NCBI GenBank assembly: GCA_032207245.1
Contig: CM063500.1
Location: forward strand, 81,390,125 to 81,454,124
DNA: 64,000 bases
Direction of reading: 5' to 3'
DNA from: Pardosa pseudoannulata
Lineage: Eukaryota; Arthropoda; Arachnida; Araneae; Lycosidae
This document shows positions 36,561 through 46,949 of this stretch, one piece after another; the stretch's first letter is position 1; each line of letters begins with the position of its first letter. The position numbers were made by a program, and so were the translations under genes. The notes beneath the pieces were generated by a model. The model did no database searches and was not told the DNA's origin. It was given only the letters and a program-made list of their open reading frames with translations.

Positions 36561-37616
36561 GATTAGCATTCGTCGTCTACCATTCTTTTCCTGAATCAAC
36601 TAACTTATCTTTTAGAGTTGAAAGTTCGTGCTTGCTTTTGTACTAAAAAATATTTTGTATACAACGCATTTGTAATGCCTTTCTCTGTATACTAATTTTG
36701 ATATTGTTTCACGTCTTGGCAACTCAAACTGCTTATGAATCATGTACTCATTTGAAAATTTCTTACCTTATGTTATAAAATTTCCTGATACAAAATTTCA
36801 ACACTACTCCTAATCGTTCCTAATCTATTCTCACCAAAGTTTACATACGATATAATGAAATTGTTTCGTTAAGTACGGTTTAGATTACAATCAAAACAGG
36901 AAGTACACAATCCCTTCGCGACCAACGCCTCGTATACGCGACGCAGCGATTTCACTCTTATCATCGTCGCTTTCACGCAATGATCTACGGTTGATAGAGA
37001 AAATAGTCACGTATGTGTAATAAGACATCTAAACGTTTCATTTGAATTCTTAAATGCTAGATTTAATTACTAGATAGCGTAAATGGCAACGGTTCTTACA
37101 ACGGTCTATTCGTATAGCATTTACGTGCTGGATTTCAAGAGCTTAAACATACTAGTCCTACAGCTAATAGTTTTTCAGTTTTGCTGAAAATAATGCAGGT
37201 ATGTAAATATAGATGACAAGATTAAACTAGTAATAACTAGTTAAAGAATACTTAAATAATTTAAAACCTTTTAGACTTATTTCTCATATCTGTTAGCCAG
37301 AAGAAAAATTTTGAAATTATATCAACCAATTTCACTAACCCTCAATTTCAACTAACTCAATGGGTCGTGACGTAGCGTGTGCCGCATATTTATGGTTCAT
37401 AGTTTTGCAAGTGGGCTTTTGGGAGAGTCAAAATGACTTCGTAATGGACTGAGATTTAATACTTAAACTCAACTTACTTTGGAAGAAAACTGTTATTACA
37501 ATTTCAATCCTCATACTTATTGAAATGTGGCTTTAGTGCTGTAAATGATTTGGTTTTGCAGAAAAGAAATTCACGAGATATCACCAATCGAGGAAATTAG
37601 AGATTTATTTAGCTTC
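36561..37616. other. AT-rich DNA with a CpG-rich stretch
   Basis: CpG-rich sequence near 36918-36980 (TTCGCGACCAACGCCTCG, ATACGCGACGCAGCG) and a CGTAAATG...CATTTACG inverted repeat near 37078-37126 stand out. No assignment could be made. Confidence 0.35.
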
Positions 37617-37785
37617 GGGCACTACGATCTACTGTTTTGATACACGATGCCTAATGTGACCGGGACCTACTCCTTAAATACCAATCCGATGGCCACAACG
37701 ATCAATGCCACCAGCGGTATTAGAACTCAAGTACCAACCAGTGCGAACTCTAGTACCGTGTAGCAACTCTCTAGCATTCGGGCAC
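37617..37785 (-). mobile_element. tRNA-derived SINE, degraded copy 8
   Basis: It keeps GGGCACTACGATCTACTG, CCTAATGTGACCGGGACC and the spacing to a much mutated head on the minus strand. No reliable target duplication was seen. Confidence 0.75.
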
Positions 37786-38582
37786 CGTTGGGCTTGGGTT
37801 GGAGATGGAAAAGAACTAAATTTGTGCCTAATATAAAATCTTAACTCCAAGATCCTAGCCATTTTTTTATGTTTGTTATTTTTCTTAAGATTCATTTAGT
37901 TAGCCTGCATTCGATAAACGCCTTCAGTTGACTGTACTTGAAAAAAATAATTTTATGGGTTTCTTTTATTACCCCAAACTTTTAATTTATCTGTTTATCA
38001 AATGTAAAAGTTTATTAATTTTTTATTTTTATTTTTTGAAAATTTATATTAACAGAACCTGTAGTGTAGCATATCTGAGGAAAGCAATATCAATATAAGT
38101 GTACCCTCGTGGAACTCAATTTCTGGATTCGCCAGTTATTAAATATGTTCACTAAGTGAGGCAAATATTTAAAAGCGACTCAGTGGGACATTGTCCAAAA
38201 ATTGATAAGATGCATTGAATTACACTAAAGGACATTTATCTAGACAGCCAGTGGTATTAAAAATGTCTTGGACGTTGACCTCTCTTCCTTCAGCACTAGA
38301 ACCGCTGGATGGTTCATTTGAATCCAAAAACTATTTTGTCTACTTTTCTCAAAAAGTTACTAACGAAATTTTATTACTTTTTTTTACTCTAACTGATTTT
38401 ATACCTATAAAAATCTATAAATATAATTAATATATGGAATATTAATATATTAGAATATATGGAAATGCAAAAAATAGTCCATTAGTAAATTTCCAAGTGA
38501 GGAAACAAGACTAGATATTTGTTCTAACTGTAAATTGTTGATATGTAGAAAATGTACTATTCATCCACCCCCACACACAACT
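37786..38582. other. AT-rich DNA with a weak R2-like trace
   Basis: CTGGATTCGCCAGTTATTAAATATG near 38123 has a 12-20 bp resemblance to the R2 family. The rest is unassigned. Confidence 0.35.
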
Positions 38583-38679
38583 GATTATTCGGCAGTACAT
38601 ATAGATGTCCAAAATTTAGCGAATCTATTGCAAACCAGTTATGTATAAAAAAAACATACAAACGAACATAATTCTTTAA

Positions 38680-39207
38680 CCCCTTCCGGTAAAATGACGA
38701 GTCTAGCTCGTCATTGGTTTTTCATTCCATACCGCACAATGACGAGCTACACTCGTCATGCGACTAAAGTTACTGATAAATAAGATAATTTAGTTTAAAA
38801 TTTCTAGTGTACTGAATTTAGCAACACTTTTGTTACTTGTGGAAATCCCAGGTCACTATTACATATTGTTTATTTAAAGTTTCTCGGTACAAGTCATTGC
38901 CAAATTGATGTGTCAGAATAAAAAAAAAACCTACTAAGAAATGCCGTGTGTGTTGCAAGAATTAAATTAGAAGTGAGACTCCCTGGCGATGTAAACAATT
39001 CAGAATTTCTTTGCACTTTGTTTTGAAAAGTGCCACTAGCTTGAAGACTATTAGCTTAATTTTACTGTTTCTGATACTTAACACTATGTAAAAAGTGGAT
39101 TTTAATTAAGAATATCTAAGAATTGTAAAATAAAACAAGTTTTTTAAATAAAAAATAAATGGTTACTTCACGCACAGTTTTTCATTATTAAATCGTACCG
39201 GAAGAGG
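38680..39207 (+). mobile_element. piggyBac MITE, family A, copy A1
   Basis: TTAA flanks (38676-38679, 39208-39211) and inverted ends CCCCTTCCGGTA / TACCGGAAGAGG. Two subterminal palindromes, TGACGAGTCTAGCTCGTCA and TGACGAGCTACACTCGTCA, lie at the left. The right half keeps the transposase C-terminal cysteine-rich region in mutated form (KKCRVC, then SETPWRCKQF, LHFVLKS). It is therefore an internal-deletion derivative of an autonomous piggyBac element. It sits inside Helitron H5. Confidence 0.92.
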
Positions 39208-39537
39208 TTAATTTTAAACTGAACTCCTTAATTTTAAAAGATATATAACTAAAACGCTAGATATTTATTATTCCTTACATAGACACACACTTTTATGAAA
39301 AGAATTTGTTAATACCAGTGATAAAATTTTCCTTCCAACGAAAAATAATCAACGATTAAATTTAAAATTGTCACTTATTAACTTAATCTATTATTTAAGC
39401 CAAATATAAAAGATAATTATTTACGTAATATCCAAGTTCAGCGATAAAACGCATGAAAATAATGCAGACAACATTTAAATTTATAATAAGATGATTAAAT
39501 GTGATGGTTAAAGGAATGCTAGAAAAAGTATTTTCAT

Positions 39538-39673
39538 GAGCCGGTCTCACCAACATCGTTTAATGGCTAACCGCGATTAACCCATGACACCTACTAATGG
39601 TGAGTGCCAATTCTCCATTTAAACAGAGATTAAATCACGGTTAGCTATTAAACGACTTTGACGAGACCGGCCC
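39538..39673. mobile_element. Foldback MITE with GGCCGGTCTC ends
   Basis: The left arm GAGCCGGTCTCACCAACATC then GTTTAATGGCTAACCGCG pairs with the right arm. In reverse complement the right arm reads GGGCCGGTCTCGTCAAAGTC then GTTTAATAGCTAACCGTG. It is 136 bp with about 45-bp arms, nested in Helitron H5. A CAT trinucleotide on both sides may be the target duplication. Superfamily not assigned. Confidence 0.85.
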
Positions 39674-39993
39674 ATATTATGATAAAGTGGTAGATTTAAT
39701 CACCTGTTTTTAACCGGGGAAAATAGGCCTTGAAAGAATCATCAAACTCTCGAAAAGGTTTTGAACGTTTTAAAGACAACATTGTTTTTCGCTGTGTTAT
39801 GAAGCATATTTTTACCAATTTATTTTAGAATCGGATCGATAGTTGAGGAGAAGATCAACTTTACACACTTTGAATTTTTCTAAATCTAACTCGTCAAGAA
39901 TCCAATATGGATACCTCTAGCCGTTTCAGGTTCAACCGCTTTATAAATTCAAAGAGACGGACAGACATTTCAGGCCATTATTATATAGGGGGT

Positions 39994-41147
39994 GTACGTA
40001 AGATTAATCAAGTTATTTCAACGTTTAAAACTATTGTACAACAACTATTTTGAGGAATATCAACATTTAGTCATAATATTAACATTTTCATAAAAAAAAA
40101 AAAATTTTATTTTAAACTGTCCATAAATAGGAAACTCAAAAGTTAAAAATAAGAAATATTACACTCACATATGTGCTTTTCATAGATACAAGATGTGCTC
40201 TTTTATGAAAATTTGCCCCAAAATTATGCGATTAAGTAGTTAAACATCATTTATGTAATTAATGGTTAGTATGTTTTCCTTTCAATAGCTTATTAAATAT
40301 CTCTGCATATTCTAATTTTTGATCCATGTGGTGTACATATGTGAACACAGCTTGAGAAAATAAAGAATTTAGACCTAAGGATGAAAATCATTATGACGTT
40401 AGTCAACGCGATTAGGAAAAATATAGGATAATCTCGCAAATTTTAGAAAAATTGATTGCTTCTGAGCAGAATCTTTAACCTTAATTTGGCAAATTGTACA
40501 CCACAATATATTTATAACTACTATAAACAACATTTAAAATAATTAAAAAAAAAATAAAAATAAATTTTTTTAATAATAATGTTATAAAATAAAAATAAAA
40601 AATAAAAAAAAAAATATTAAAAAACAATTGTAAAATTATTAAAAAATTTTATTATAGAGATCAAAGTTCTTCAGGGTAAAATCAATGATCGTTTGAAATG
40701 TACTAGTAAATATATTAATTCGAAAAAGATTTAAGTTTTTAGAACTAAGCATAAAAACATTTTTCTCCTTTTTAATAAACATTTATCTAGAATTTTTTTT
40801 TTTATCACAGTAAAATTAGTTAATATTTTAAATGCAACATAGAACAATTTATACTCAGTTTAACAAAGAGAAATCCAATATAAACCAATCACAATTTTTA
40901 GCATAAAAATGCTTGAACAGTTCTTGAAGTTTAAATATTTTAAAAACATAATCAAGGAATATTTCAGCTTTTTCTACAAGCAGTGTACAATGTTAGTTTT
41001 ATTTGTACAAACGTTGCAAAAGTATTGGCGTAAACCAAATTGACATCTATCAAACAGTACTTTTAATAATGATCCTATAATAACGTTTAATAGTACTTCA
41101 AAATTAGATATATTAGTAAAAACATAGTACATAAAATGATTTACAGC
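39994..41147. other. Very AT-rich DNA with A-rich low complexity
   Basis: Runs of A and AAT/AAAT repeats dominate 40530-40650. Nothing else was recognised. Confidence 0.55.
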
Positions 41148-41151
41148 TTAA

Positions 41152-41240
41152 TCCCTTGACGTATATTGACGTCTGGGAGACGTCAGTCTTCTCATGTGCT
41201 AATGTAGACTGACGTTTCCGACAGATGCCATGCAGCATTG
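41152..41240 (+). mobile_element. Family F left-end fragment (piggyBac-type)
   Basis: TTAA at 41148-41151 is followed by TCCCTTGACGTATATTGACG. An imperfect palindrome, TGACGTCTGGGAGACGTCA (19 bp), lies at 41167-41185, the same layout as the subterminal palindromes of family A. The fragment breaks off where Helitron sequence begins. Confidence 0.6.
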
Positions 41241-41243
41241 CCC

Positions 41244-41340
41244 TGAGTACCCTACGAGGCAGGTAAAAAAATTTTGTTTTTTGGCAGAATTAATGGTACA
41301 CCCTCAATAATATCTTTACTGACCATATTTAACACATAAT
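41244..41340 (-). mobile_element. Helitron 3'-region fragment, H8
   Basis: GAGTACCCTACGAGGCAGG and GGTACACCCTCAATAAT match the inner 3' section of H3 on the minus strand. The hairpin end and the rest of the element are missing. Confidence 0.65.
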
Positions 41341-42159
41341 GTTTAGCATTATATTAAATCATAATTTTAAATTTTACTTATTTACGTGTGGTTTAATCTA
41401 TATACAGATCTGCCAAAATAAATTTTTCAAATATGACTTTTCATGACTTTCATTTAGCTGATCAAATTTTCTATGACTTTAAAATTCATTAAAGTATATA
41501 AGAATAAAATATTATTCAAAAAATAAATATGTTTTTAGAGAAATTACATATTTTATCATAAAAATCTATAAAATAAGTATAATAAACTCATAAAAATAAA
41601 TCGTTGTATCTAAATATTAAGTTTAATCATATAGCATTTATTCAATCAAAATGCTTAATGAATTCAGGGTACTTGGTATTATCCGGGTGACCATGAAAAT
41701 AGCCATATAACTATAATGTTATATACAATATCCCTAGAGATAAACTTATATTTTTGCAAAAATCGCAACTAATTTTTACTCGGTTAAAACCTAATGAATA
41801 TTATATTAATAAAATTTTAATCTACATTTAAGTGAAAAGAAGCAATATTACATTACCCACCCATCAGTTTCTTGTTTTGAGTTTTCCACTTAAAAGCAAA
41901 TTTTAAAAATGTTCAATTTATCACATAAATACCAAACTCAGAAACTTCTATCAAAAACAAGTAAAAATATTGAGTTCAATCTTTTTTAATTATTTTTAGC
42001 GATTCCATTGATTTCACCTGGACCAAAATTAATCCACTGTCTAAATCCATGATTTTAACTTTCATTTCTATGTGACGCAAATTTTTTAGCATTATATTAT
42101 CATAATTTTAAATTTTACTTATTACATGTGGTTACTAATGTCAATATTTTTATATTAAG
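41341..42159. other. Very AT-rich DNA, nothing recognised
   Basis: No element ends were seen. TTTTTATATTAAG|TTG at its right end is a possible splice acceptor for the reading frame that follows. Confidence 0.45.
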
Positions 42160-42552
42160 TTGTTTCAAATTGAGTATGCAAAGTTTCTACGAGAGGCGAA
42201 GGATTTGCTTGAGCAGACTAATGTGACAGTGGCTATCCGCTTTATAAAATCGGAGCCAGCCGAGAAAAGCGGGAGTGCAATGCGAGGCGTGTCCAGTCGG
42301 CTACACATAGGGCCCGATTTATACTCCTCGGGACCCTTAGACAAAGCCTCATATGGGGGCCCCATACTTCTTACCTTTCTCAAACTCTAGAGTAATTTTA
42401 TTTTATAAGCTGCAGTATCAGTTTAAACACTCCTTAAACATTTCGTGTATGTAATGAAATTAAATAATTTTTTTTTTAATTTTACAATTCCATTAAACTA
42501 ACATCAAACATTACAGATATCCGGGAAATCTAAGTACATTATCCGACTTTAA

Positions 42553-42826
42553 CACTAGATTGGAGATTTCTTTTATACCTATATTGCCCAAAAACAGTCA
42601 AAATGATTCATTGTGAAAAAATAACTAATATGTAAATAAATTTGTTTAAAATTAATTTTTATTATTATATAATAAAGGAGGGCGGAAATAACTACAATTA
42701 TTCATAAACCCATTTATATGTTATAGAAAAAGTCACCAAATTCTAATAAATGGTGCCCTATTTCATAATTGTTTTTCTAATTGAAATTAAAAAACAGTCA
42801 AAATGACTGCCTTGGGAAATCTAGTG
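42553..42826. mobile_element. piggyBac-type MITE, family E
   Basis: TTAA flanks (42549-42552, 42827-42830), with ends CACTAGATTGGAGATTTC and, in reverse complement, CACTAGATTTCCCAAGGC. AAACAGTCAAAATGA occurs in direct orientation near both ends. It is 274 bp and non-coding. Confidence 0.82.
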
Positions 42827-42984
42827 TTAACGATAAAACCGTGATATTCTTGAGTCAAACTCGGAGTACCTGTAACATTTTTTAAATTAAAAAGTACTGG
42901 TTTAAATAATAAAAATTACCATTTTAAGTAAATTACCATGCAAGACTGTTTTACAAAATTCCAAAAATTAAATACTTCTATTCT

Positions 42985-43407
42985 TGTTAACAAGAAATTC
43001 TTTACATAAAAGTCTAAGAGTCTATTTCACGGACTAATAAATATCTAGCATTTAAGTTATATATCTTTGAAAATTAAGAAGTTTGTTCGTTTGTATGTTT
43101 GTTTCTTATGCAAAACCATATGGTTTGCAATCGATTCGTTAAATTTTAGACATCATTCATATATACTGGCAAATAACCACTGTCAATATTAAAACCACTG
43201 CTGTTCATTCTATCACGTAATATGACAGGATAAATTAAAAGTAGCAGATAGTATGCGGTCAGTAAAGATGAACAAATTCTTGAGCGTACACAGGATAATT
43301 CTCAACCAAAAAACAAGCCATTTTTTTTACCTGCCTTATAGGGTACTTTACAATTCTGGAAAATTAAAAATTTTACTGATCCCGTCATATGACGGACTAT
43401 ATGCTAG
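42985..43407 (+). mobile_element. Helitron 3' fragment, H4
   Basis: It matches the inner 3' section of H3 (CACGGACTAATAAATATCTA) and ends with the hairpin CCCGTCATATGACGG and CTATATGCTAG|T. The 5' half is missing. It lies inside the hAT element. Confidence 0.8.
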
Positions 43408-43870
43408 TCTACTTGTACTACAAGAAAAAAAATAAGGACTTTAAAAAATTAAGCACTCTTTAAGCACTTTTTAAGGCAAAAACGGGTTTCGAAATTAAAA
43501 GCCCTTTTAAGCACCGTACGAACCTTGTTAAATTGCAAATTTTGAAACTTTCGTTCCATTCTTAAATCTTAGAGAAAATAAATATCATGCTTTTGGATAA
43601 ATATATTTTGTCAGACTTGTTAGCCACTTCAAGAGGGAAAAAAGTAGTTAAGATTTTTTTCACTCTCGGAAGAGATGGATTTGTAAATTGGTGTCACTGA
43701 TATGGTCGGTATTTCAATCTTTTGAATAATATACACATTTAAAATGTTAACATTTCTTCAAAGTATTTCTAAGCAAATAGATTACTTTTGGTTTAAATCA
43801 TAGAATTTACCGACTTTTGAAGCCCACCAACAACATATATACTCCAGTTTGTCATAAACAAAAGAAAATT

Positions 43871-43901
43871 CATGTTTTCCGGCTGTATGCCGGAAAACAT
43901 G
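43871..43901. other. Perfect 13-bp hairpin with 5-nt loop
   Basis: CATGTTTTCCGGC, TGTAT, GCCGGAAAACATG. The arms are exact complements. It lies in the right part of the hAT element, about 115 bp from its end, and may be a subterminal structural motif of that element. Confidence 0.85.
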
Positions 43902-44039
43902 AGCAAATTCTGAGATGTACCAAAAAATTAATGTGTATTTTTTAAAATTTGGGGCACTTCCTAGAGTGGGAGCCTCTGTCCAGTGCCCCGAATTCCCCTC
44001 CGTAAATCAGGCCCTGACTACACAGCAGAGTTAAAACGG

Positions 44040-44533
44040 TTTGGTTTGGAGTTTTGGTTTTTAGAGAATATGCTTTGAATGACAATGCTTCCTACGTTGT
44101 GGCAGTTTTACTGGTTGGACCCGTTACTTTCAGGACGACAGTGCCAGTTGTCCTGTTTCGAAGTAAACCAAGGCTAGGTATGGTGCCAATGGAGTTCATC
44201 GAATGGACCGACCTGCCTAGAGCCCAACTGACGCCTATCGAAAACCTCCGGGACGAGTTGGAACGCTGAATTAAGGGGTGAAATACTCATCCAAATTCGG
44301 TGAAAGAACTTGTATGTCTACTTCAAGCCGAATAAGACAATACCACTCGCTGTACTCGCTTTTGGTTTAGAGAGCTACGGTCTACTTTTTGCAACAGGAG
44401 GGCTAATGAGACCGGTACCTACTGCTTAAAGCCGATTCCGAACGGCTACGAACATCCATGCCATAGTGGGATTAGAACCAACGAACTCTGGTTTCGAAGA
44501 CCATCACCCTAACCATTCGGAAATCATTCGAAA
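44040..44533 (-). mobile_element. Chimeric SINE/Tc1 insertion with its own target duplication
   Basis: Reading on the minus strand: a full SINE (44533 to about 44360), then about 280 bp of antisense Tc1 3' sequence (44355 to 44078), then a second SINE-type tail (CCAAAACTCCAAACCAAAC). The Tc1 part reads IENLRDELER on the plus strand. The whole unit is bracketed by perfect 11-bp repeats AGTTAAAACGG (44029-44039 and 44534-44544). The Tc1 piece has no inverted repeats of its own, so it travelled with the SINE transcript or was joined at the source locus. Confidence 0.8.
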
Positions 44534-44681
44534 AGTTAAAACGGAGAGCACTTCTTTACTAGGCGGTGGAATACGTTGTGCTTTGAACGAGGGAACTTTT
44601 CTTAGTCTTGTTCGTCAATTGCAAGCTGCAAGTTTCATACTCGACCTAATGATTTTTATATTCTACCTTGTTATTATTTAA

Positions 44682-44861
44682 GCATTAGCCTTTTAATAAA
44701 GGGTTCTAACGGAAAGCTCCTTTTGGTGTTTAACATTTTGCATAACACTACAATAGCATAAACACCTACATACATTAGCATCCTTTTACAAAACTCTTTA
44801 AATTTTACTTACCAATGCCAATTTCAAAATTAAGCTTTCTCTTTCTCAACTTGCACACAAT
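44682..44861. promoter_or_regulatory. Spacer with possible polyadenylation signal
   Basis: AATAAA at about 44695 lies 14 bp after the stop of the interrupted reading frame. It could be its polyadenylation signal, but AATAAA is frequent in DNA this AT-rich. Confidence 0.25.
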
Positions 44862-45036
44862 TGGTTTGGAGTGCTACGGTCTACTTTTTGCAACACAAGA
44901 GCTAGACTAATGAGACCGGGACCTACAACTTAAAGCCGATTCCGAACGGCTACGAACATCCATGCCACTGTAGGATTCGAACCCACGAATTCCGGTACAG
45001 AAGGCCAGCACCCTAACCAATCGGCCATCGTTCGGC
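44862..45036 (-). mobile_element. tRNA-derived SINE, copy 10 (full length)
   Basis: Intact head GCCGAACGATGGCCGATTGG, B box GGTTCGAATCC and body on the minus strand, with a 6-bp insertion (CTAGAC-like) in the body. A short CAATT occurs on both sides; the target duplication is not clear. Confidence 0.92.
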
Positions 45037-45218
45037 GCAATTATTCCGATGAGCCAAAACTAAGTAATACTTTTCGAACACATTCGATTCAGTTTTACTT
45101 GGATGTAAAGGGATTAATATAGAGATATGTTTAAGCGTAAATGTAAATTACTAAATTGATACAGTTCTACTGAGGATCTTTTAAGACTAATCCGAAACTA
45201 AAAACAAATATGATCTTA

Positions 45219-45484
45219 TCCCCTATATAATAATAATAGCCCAAGTAGTATGTTCTCCCAAACTATCGATCCGATTCTAAAATAAATTGATATAAATATG
45301 CTTCATATCACAACAAAAAAGGTTAGATATCCACCCTTTTCGACATTTTTGAGCGTTTATTTCAAACCCCATTGGCCACGGTTAAGTGCAGGCTATTAAA
45401 TGTATCAATGTATCGTATAATAAATAGGTAAAAGTAACTGTTCTAGCATTATTACGTCACTCCTTTAACCATCTCATTTAAAGT
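45219..45484 (+). mobile_element. Helitron 5' fragment, H6
   Basis: It starts A|TCCCCTATATAATAATAATA and matches H1 and H2 with deletions, for example CGATCCGATTCTAAAATAAA and GGTTAAGTGCAGG. It stops after CCTTTAACCATCTCATTTA. The 3' half is missing. Confidence 0.8.
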
Positions 45485-45887
45485 ATCCATCTACGTTAAA
45501 AATGTCTTTTTTTTTGCCAAAAATCATAATTTTTTTATTTTTCTGTTGTAAAATTTCAACTTTTAGGCTTCAAAAACTGTTTTTGTTTTGTCTCTACGGC
45601 ATTTTTAAGAAAAGTTACAGCTGTTTAAACATTAGCGATAGCTGTCAAAACAAAACGAAAGTTCCAAATTTAAAGCCTTTTAAAGAGCATTTTTTGGACA
45701 AAACTTTAAAATTTTTATGGAGATTAGTTTAAACATTTTCTAGTAATTTTAATAATTAGCAACTTGGCAATTAGAATGTCTTGAGCCAAGAAAGTGTGGG
45801 GAATTTTAAACATGTATTTTAATTTAATAATTGTTAAAGTTGCTTTCATAAACTTCAAATGCGTTTTTCTCAGAACGGTATTTTTAA

Positions 45888-46452
45888 CCCCTTCCGGTAA
45901 AATGACGAGTCTAGCTCGTCATTAGTTTTTCATTCCATACCGCACAATGACGAGCTACACTCGTCATGCGATTAAAGTTACTGTTAAATATGATAATTTA
46001 TTTTAAAATTTCTAGTGTACTGAATTTGGCAACACTTTTATCACTTGTGAAAATCACAAGTCACTATTGCCTATTGTTTACTTAGAATTTCTTGGTACAA
46101 GTCATTGCCAAATTAATGAGTCAGAATAAAAGAAAACCTACTAAGAAATGCCGTGTGTGTTACAAGAATCAAATTAAAAGTGAGACTACTTGGCGGTGTA
46201 AACAATTAAGAATTCCTTTGCACTTTGTTTTGAAAAGTACCACTAGCTTGAAGACTATTATCTGTATACCTTATTAATGTTTTGCTTTGATATTTTCTTA
46301 ATTTTACTGTTTCTGATATTATTTAACACTATGTAAAAAGTGGATTTTAATTAAGAATATATAAGAATAGTAAAATGAAACAAGTTTTTTAAATAAAAAT
46401 TAAATGGTTATATCATGCGCAGTTTTTCATTATTAAATCATACCGGAAGGGG
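45888..46452 (+). mobile_element. piggyBac MITE, family A, copy A2
   Basis: TTAA at 45884-45887 and 46453-46456, with ends CCCCTTCCGGTA / TACCGGAAGGGG. Palindromes lie at 45903-45921 and 45948-45966. It encodes MSQNKRKPTKKCRVCYKN then SETTWRCKQL, PLHFVLKS, the piggyBac transposase C-terminal cysteine-rich segment. The later Cys and His ligands are lost (family form CKQC..PL...CF..YHT). Confidence 0.93.
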
Positions 46453-46456
46453 TTAA

Positions 46457-46949
46457 TAAAATGTTGAAACTTGAAATGTGAAGTTCTTAAAACATTGTTA
46501 AAAATTATTATGAATGCTTTTGATAGTATGTACTAGTGAATGACCTAGAAAAGCTTTAAATTTGAATGATTTTTAACGATGTTACACTAATGGTTAGATA
46601 TAAAGGTAATGAAAATTCGTTAAATATTCATCGTGTATGATTTTGAAGGACCAACATTTTTTACCAAATGTAAATTAAGCAAAGATTTTAGGTGATTCAC
46701 TAGTCCAGTGTGCAAGAAATGTTTTGCATCAAAATTATTGAAGTAGTTTATTAAAAATTTAGATCTTTTTAAAAAACCCAATTTTTTTACTAAATTTTCC
46801 TCATTTATTAGAAATTTTATAAAAACTTCTCCAGGAATAACTTCTTTAAGTGCAATTCTCTGTGATAAAATAAAAAATAAATCTAGAAATGTAAATACAT
46901 GAACTAGTTTCTACGTTTAAAGAAAAAAGTTCTCCGGACGTAGACGGAT
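46457..46949. other. Unassigned spacer of unit 1
   Basis: AT-rich and repeated in unit 2 at about 49877-50371. No features recognised. Confidence 0.5.

Larger units (their letters stand above)
38583..39993 (-). mobile_element. Non-autonomous Helitron, copy H5 (3'-truncated, with two nested MITEs)
   Basis: The minus-strand 5' end is CCCCCTATATAATAATGGCC; the initial TC has decayed. The interior matches H3, including ACGCTAGATATTTATTA on the plus strand and the segment with GATGTCCAAAATTTAGCG. The 3' hairpin and CTAG end are missing. It contains piggyBac MITE A1 and a foldback MITE. Confidence 0.8.
42308..44016. mobile_element. hAT-family element (non-autonomous, with nested insertions)
   Basis: The left end TAGGGCCCGATTTATACTCC (C to T at base 1) and the right end, reverse complement CAGGGCCTGATTTACGGAGG, are inverted repeats of hAT type. 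The flanking 8-bp duplications are GCTACACA (42300-42307) and ACTACACA (44017-44024), with one mismatch. A piggyBac MITE and a Helitron fragment lie inside. No transposase motif is readable. Confidence 0.85.
42160..44681 (+). pseudogene. Reading frame of unknown identity, interrupted by hAT and SINE/Tc1 insertions
   Basis: Three segments (42160-42307, 44025-44039, 44545-44681) become one frame once the hAT (with one copy of its 8-bp duplication) and the composite SINE (with one 11-bp copy) are removed. The frame is the same in all three, with no stop until TAA at 44679-44681, about 100 codons. Visible peptides include YAKFLREAKDLLEQTNVTVA, FIKSEPAEKSGSAMRGV, TESTSLLGGGIRCALNEG and FLSLVRQLQAASFILDL. 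Composition is GC-richer than the flanks except in the final hydrophobic codons. A possible acceptor (ATATTAAG|TTG) precedes it and AATAAA follows the stop by about 14 bp. It could be a host exon, a retrogene or part of an older element; I do not recognise the protein. Now disrupted. Confidence 0.5.

Noticed and set aside
37078..37126. CGTAAATG...CATTTACG inverted repeat as a MITE
   Set aside because: Only 8-9 bp arms, with no target duplication and no second copy.
42165..42383. Minus-strand frame opposite the interrupted plus-strand frame
   Set aside because: It is a mirror of the plus-strand coding bias and crosses the hAT terminus.
9950..45036. tRNA genes: many stretches with good A and B boxes
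   Set aside because: They are heads of the dispersed SINE. Each is joined to the same non-tRNA body and tail, several are truncated, and target duplications bracket the whole unit.
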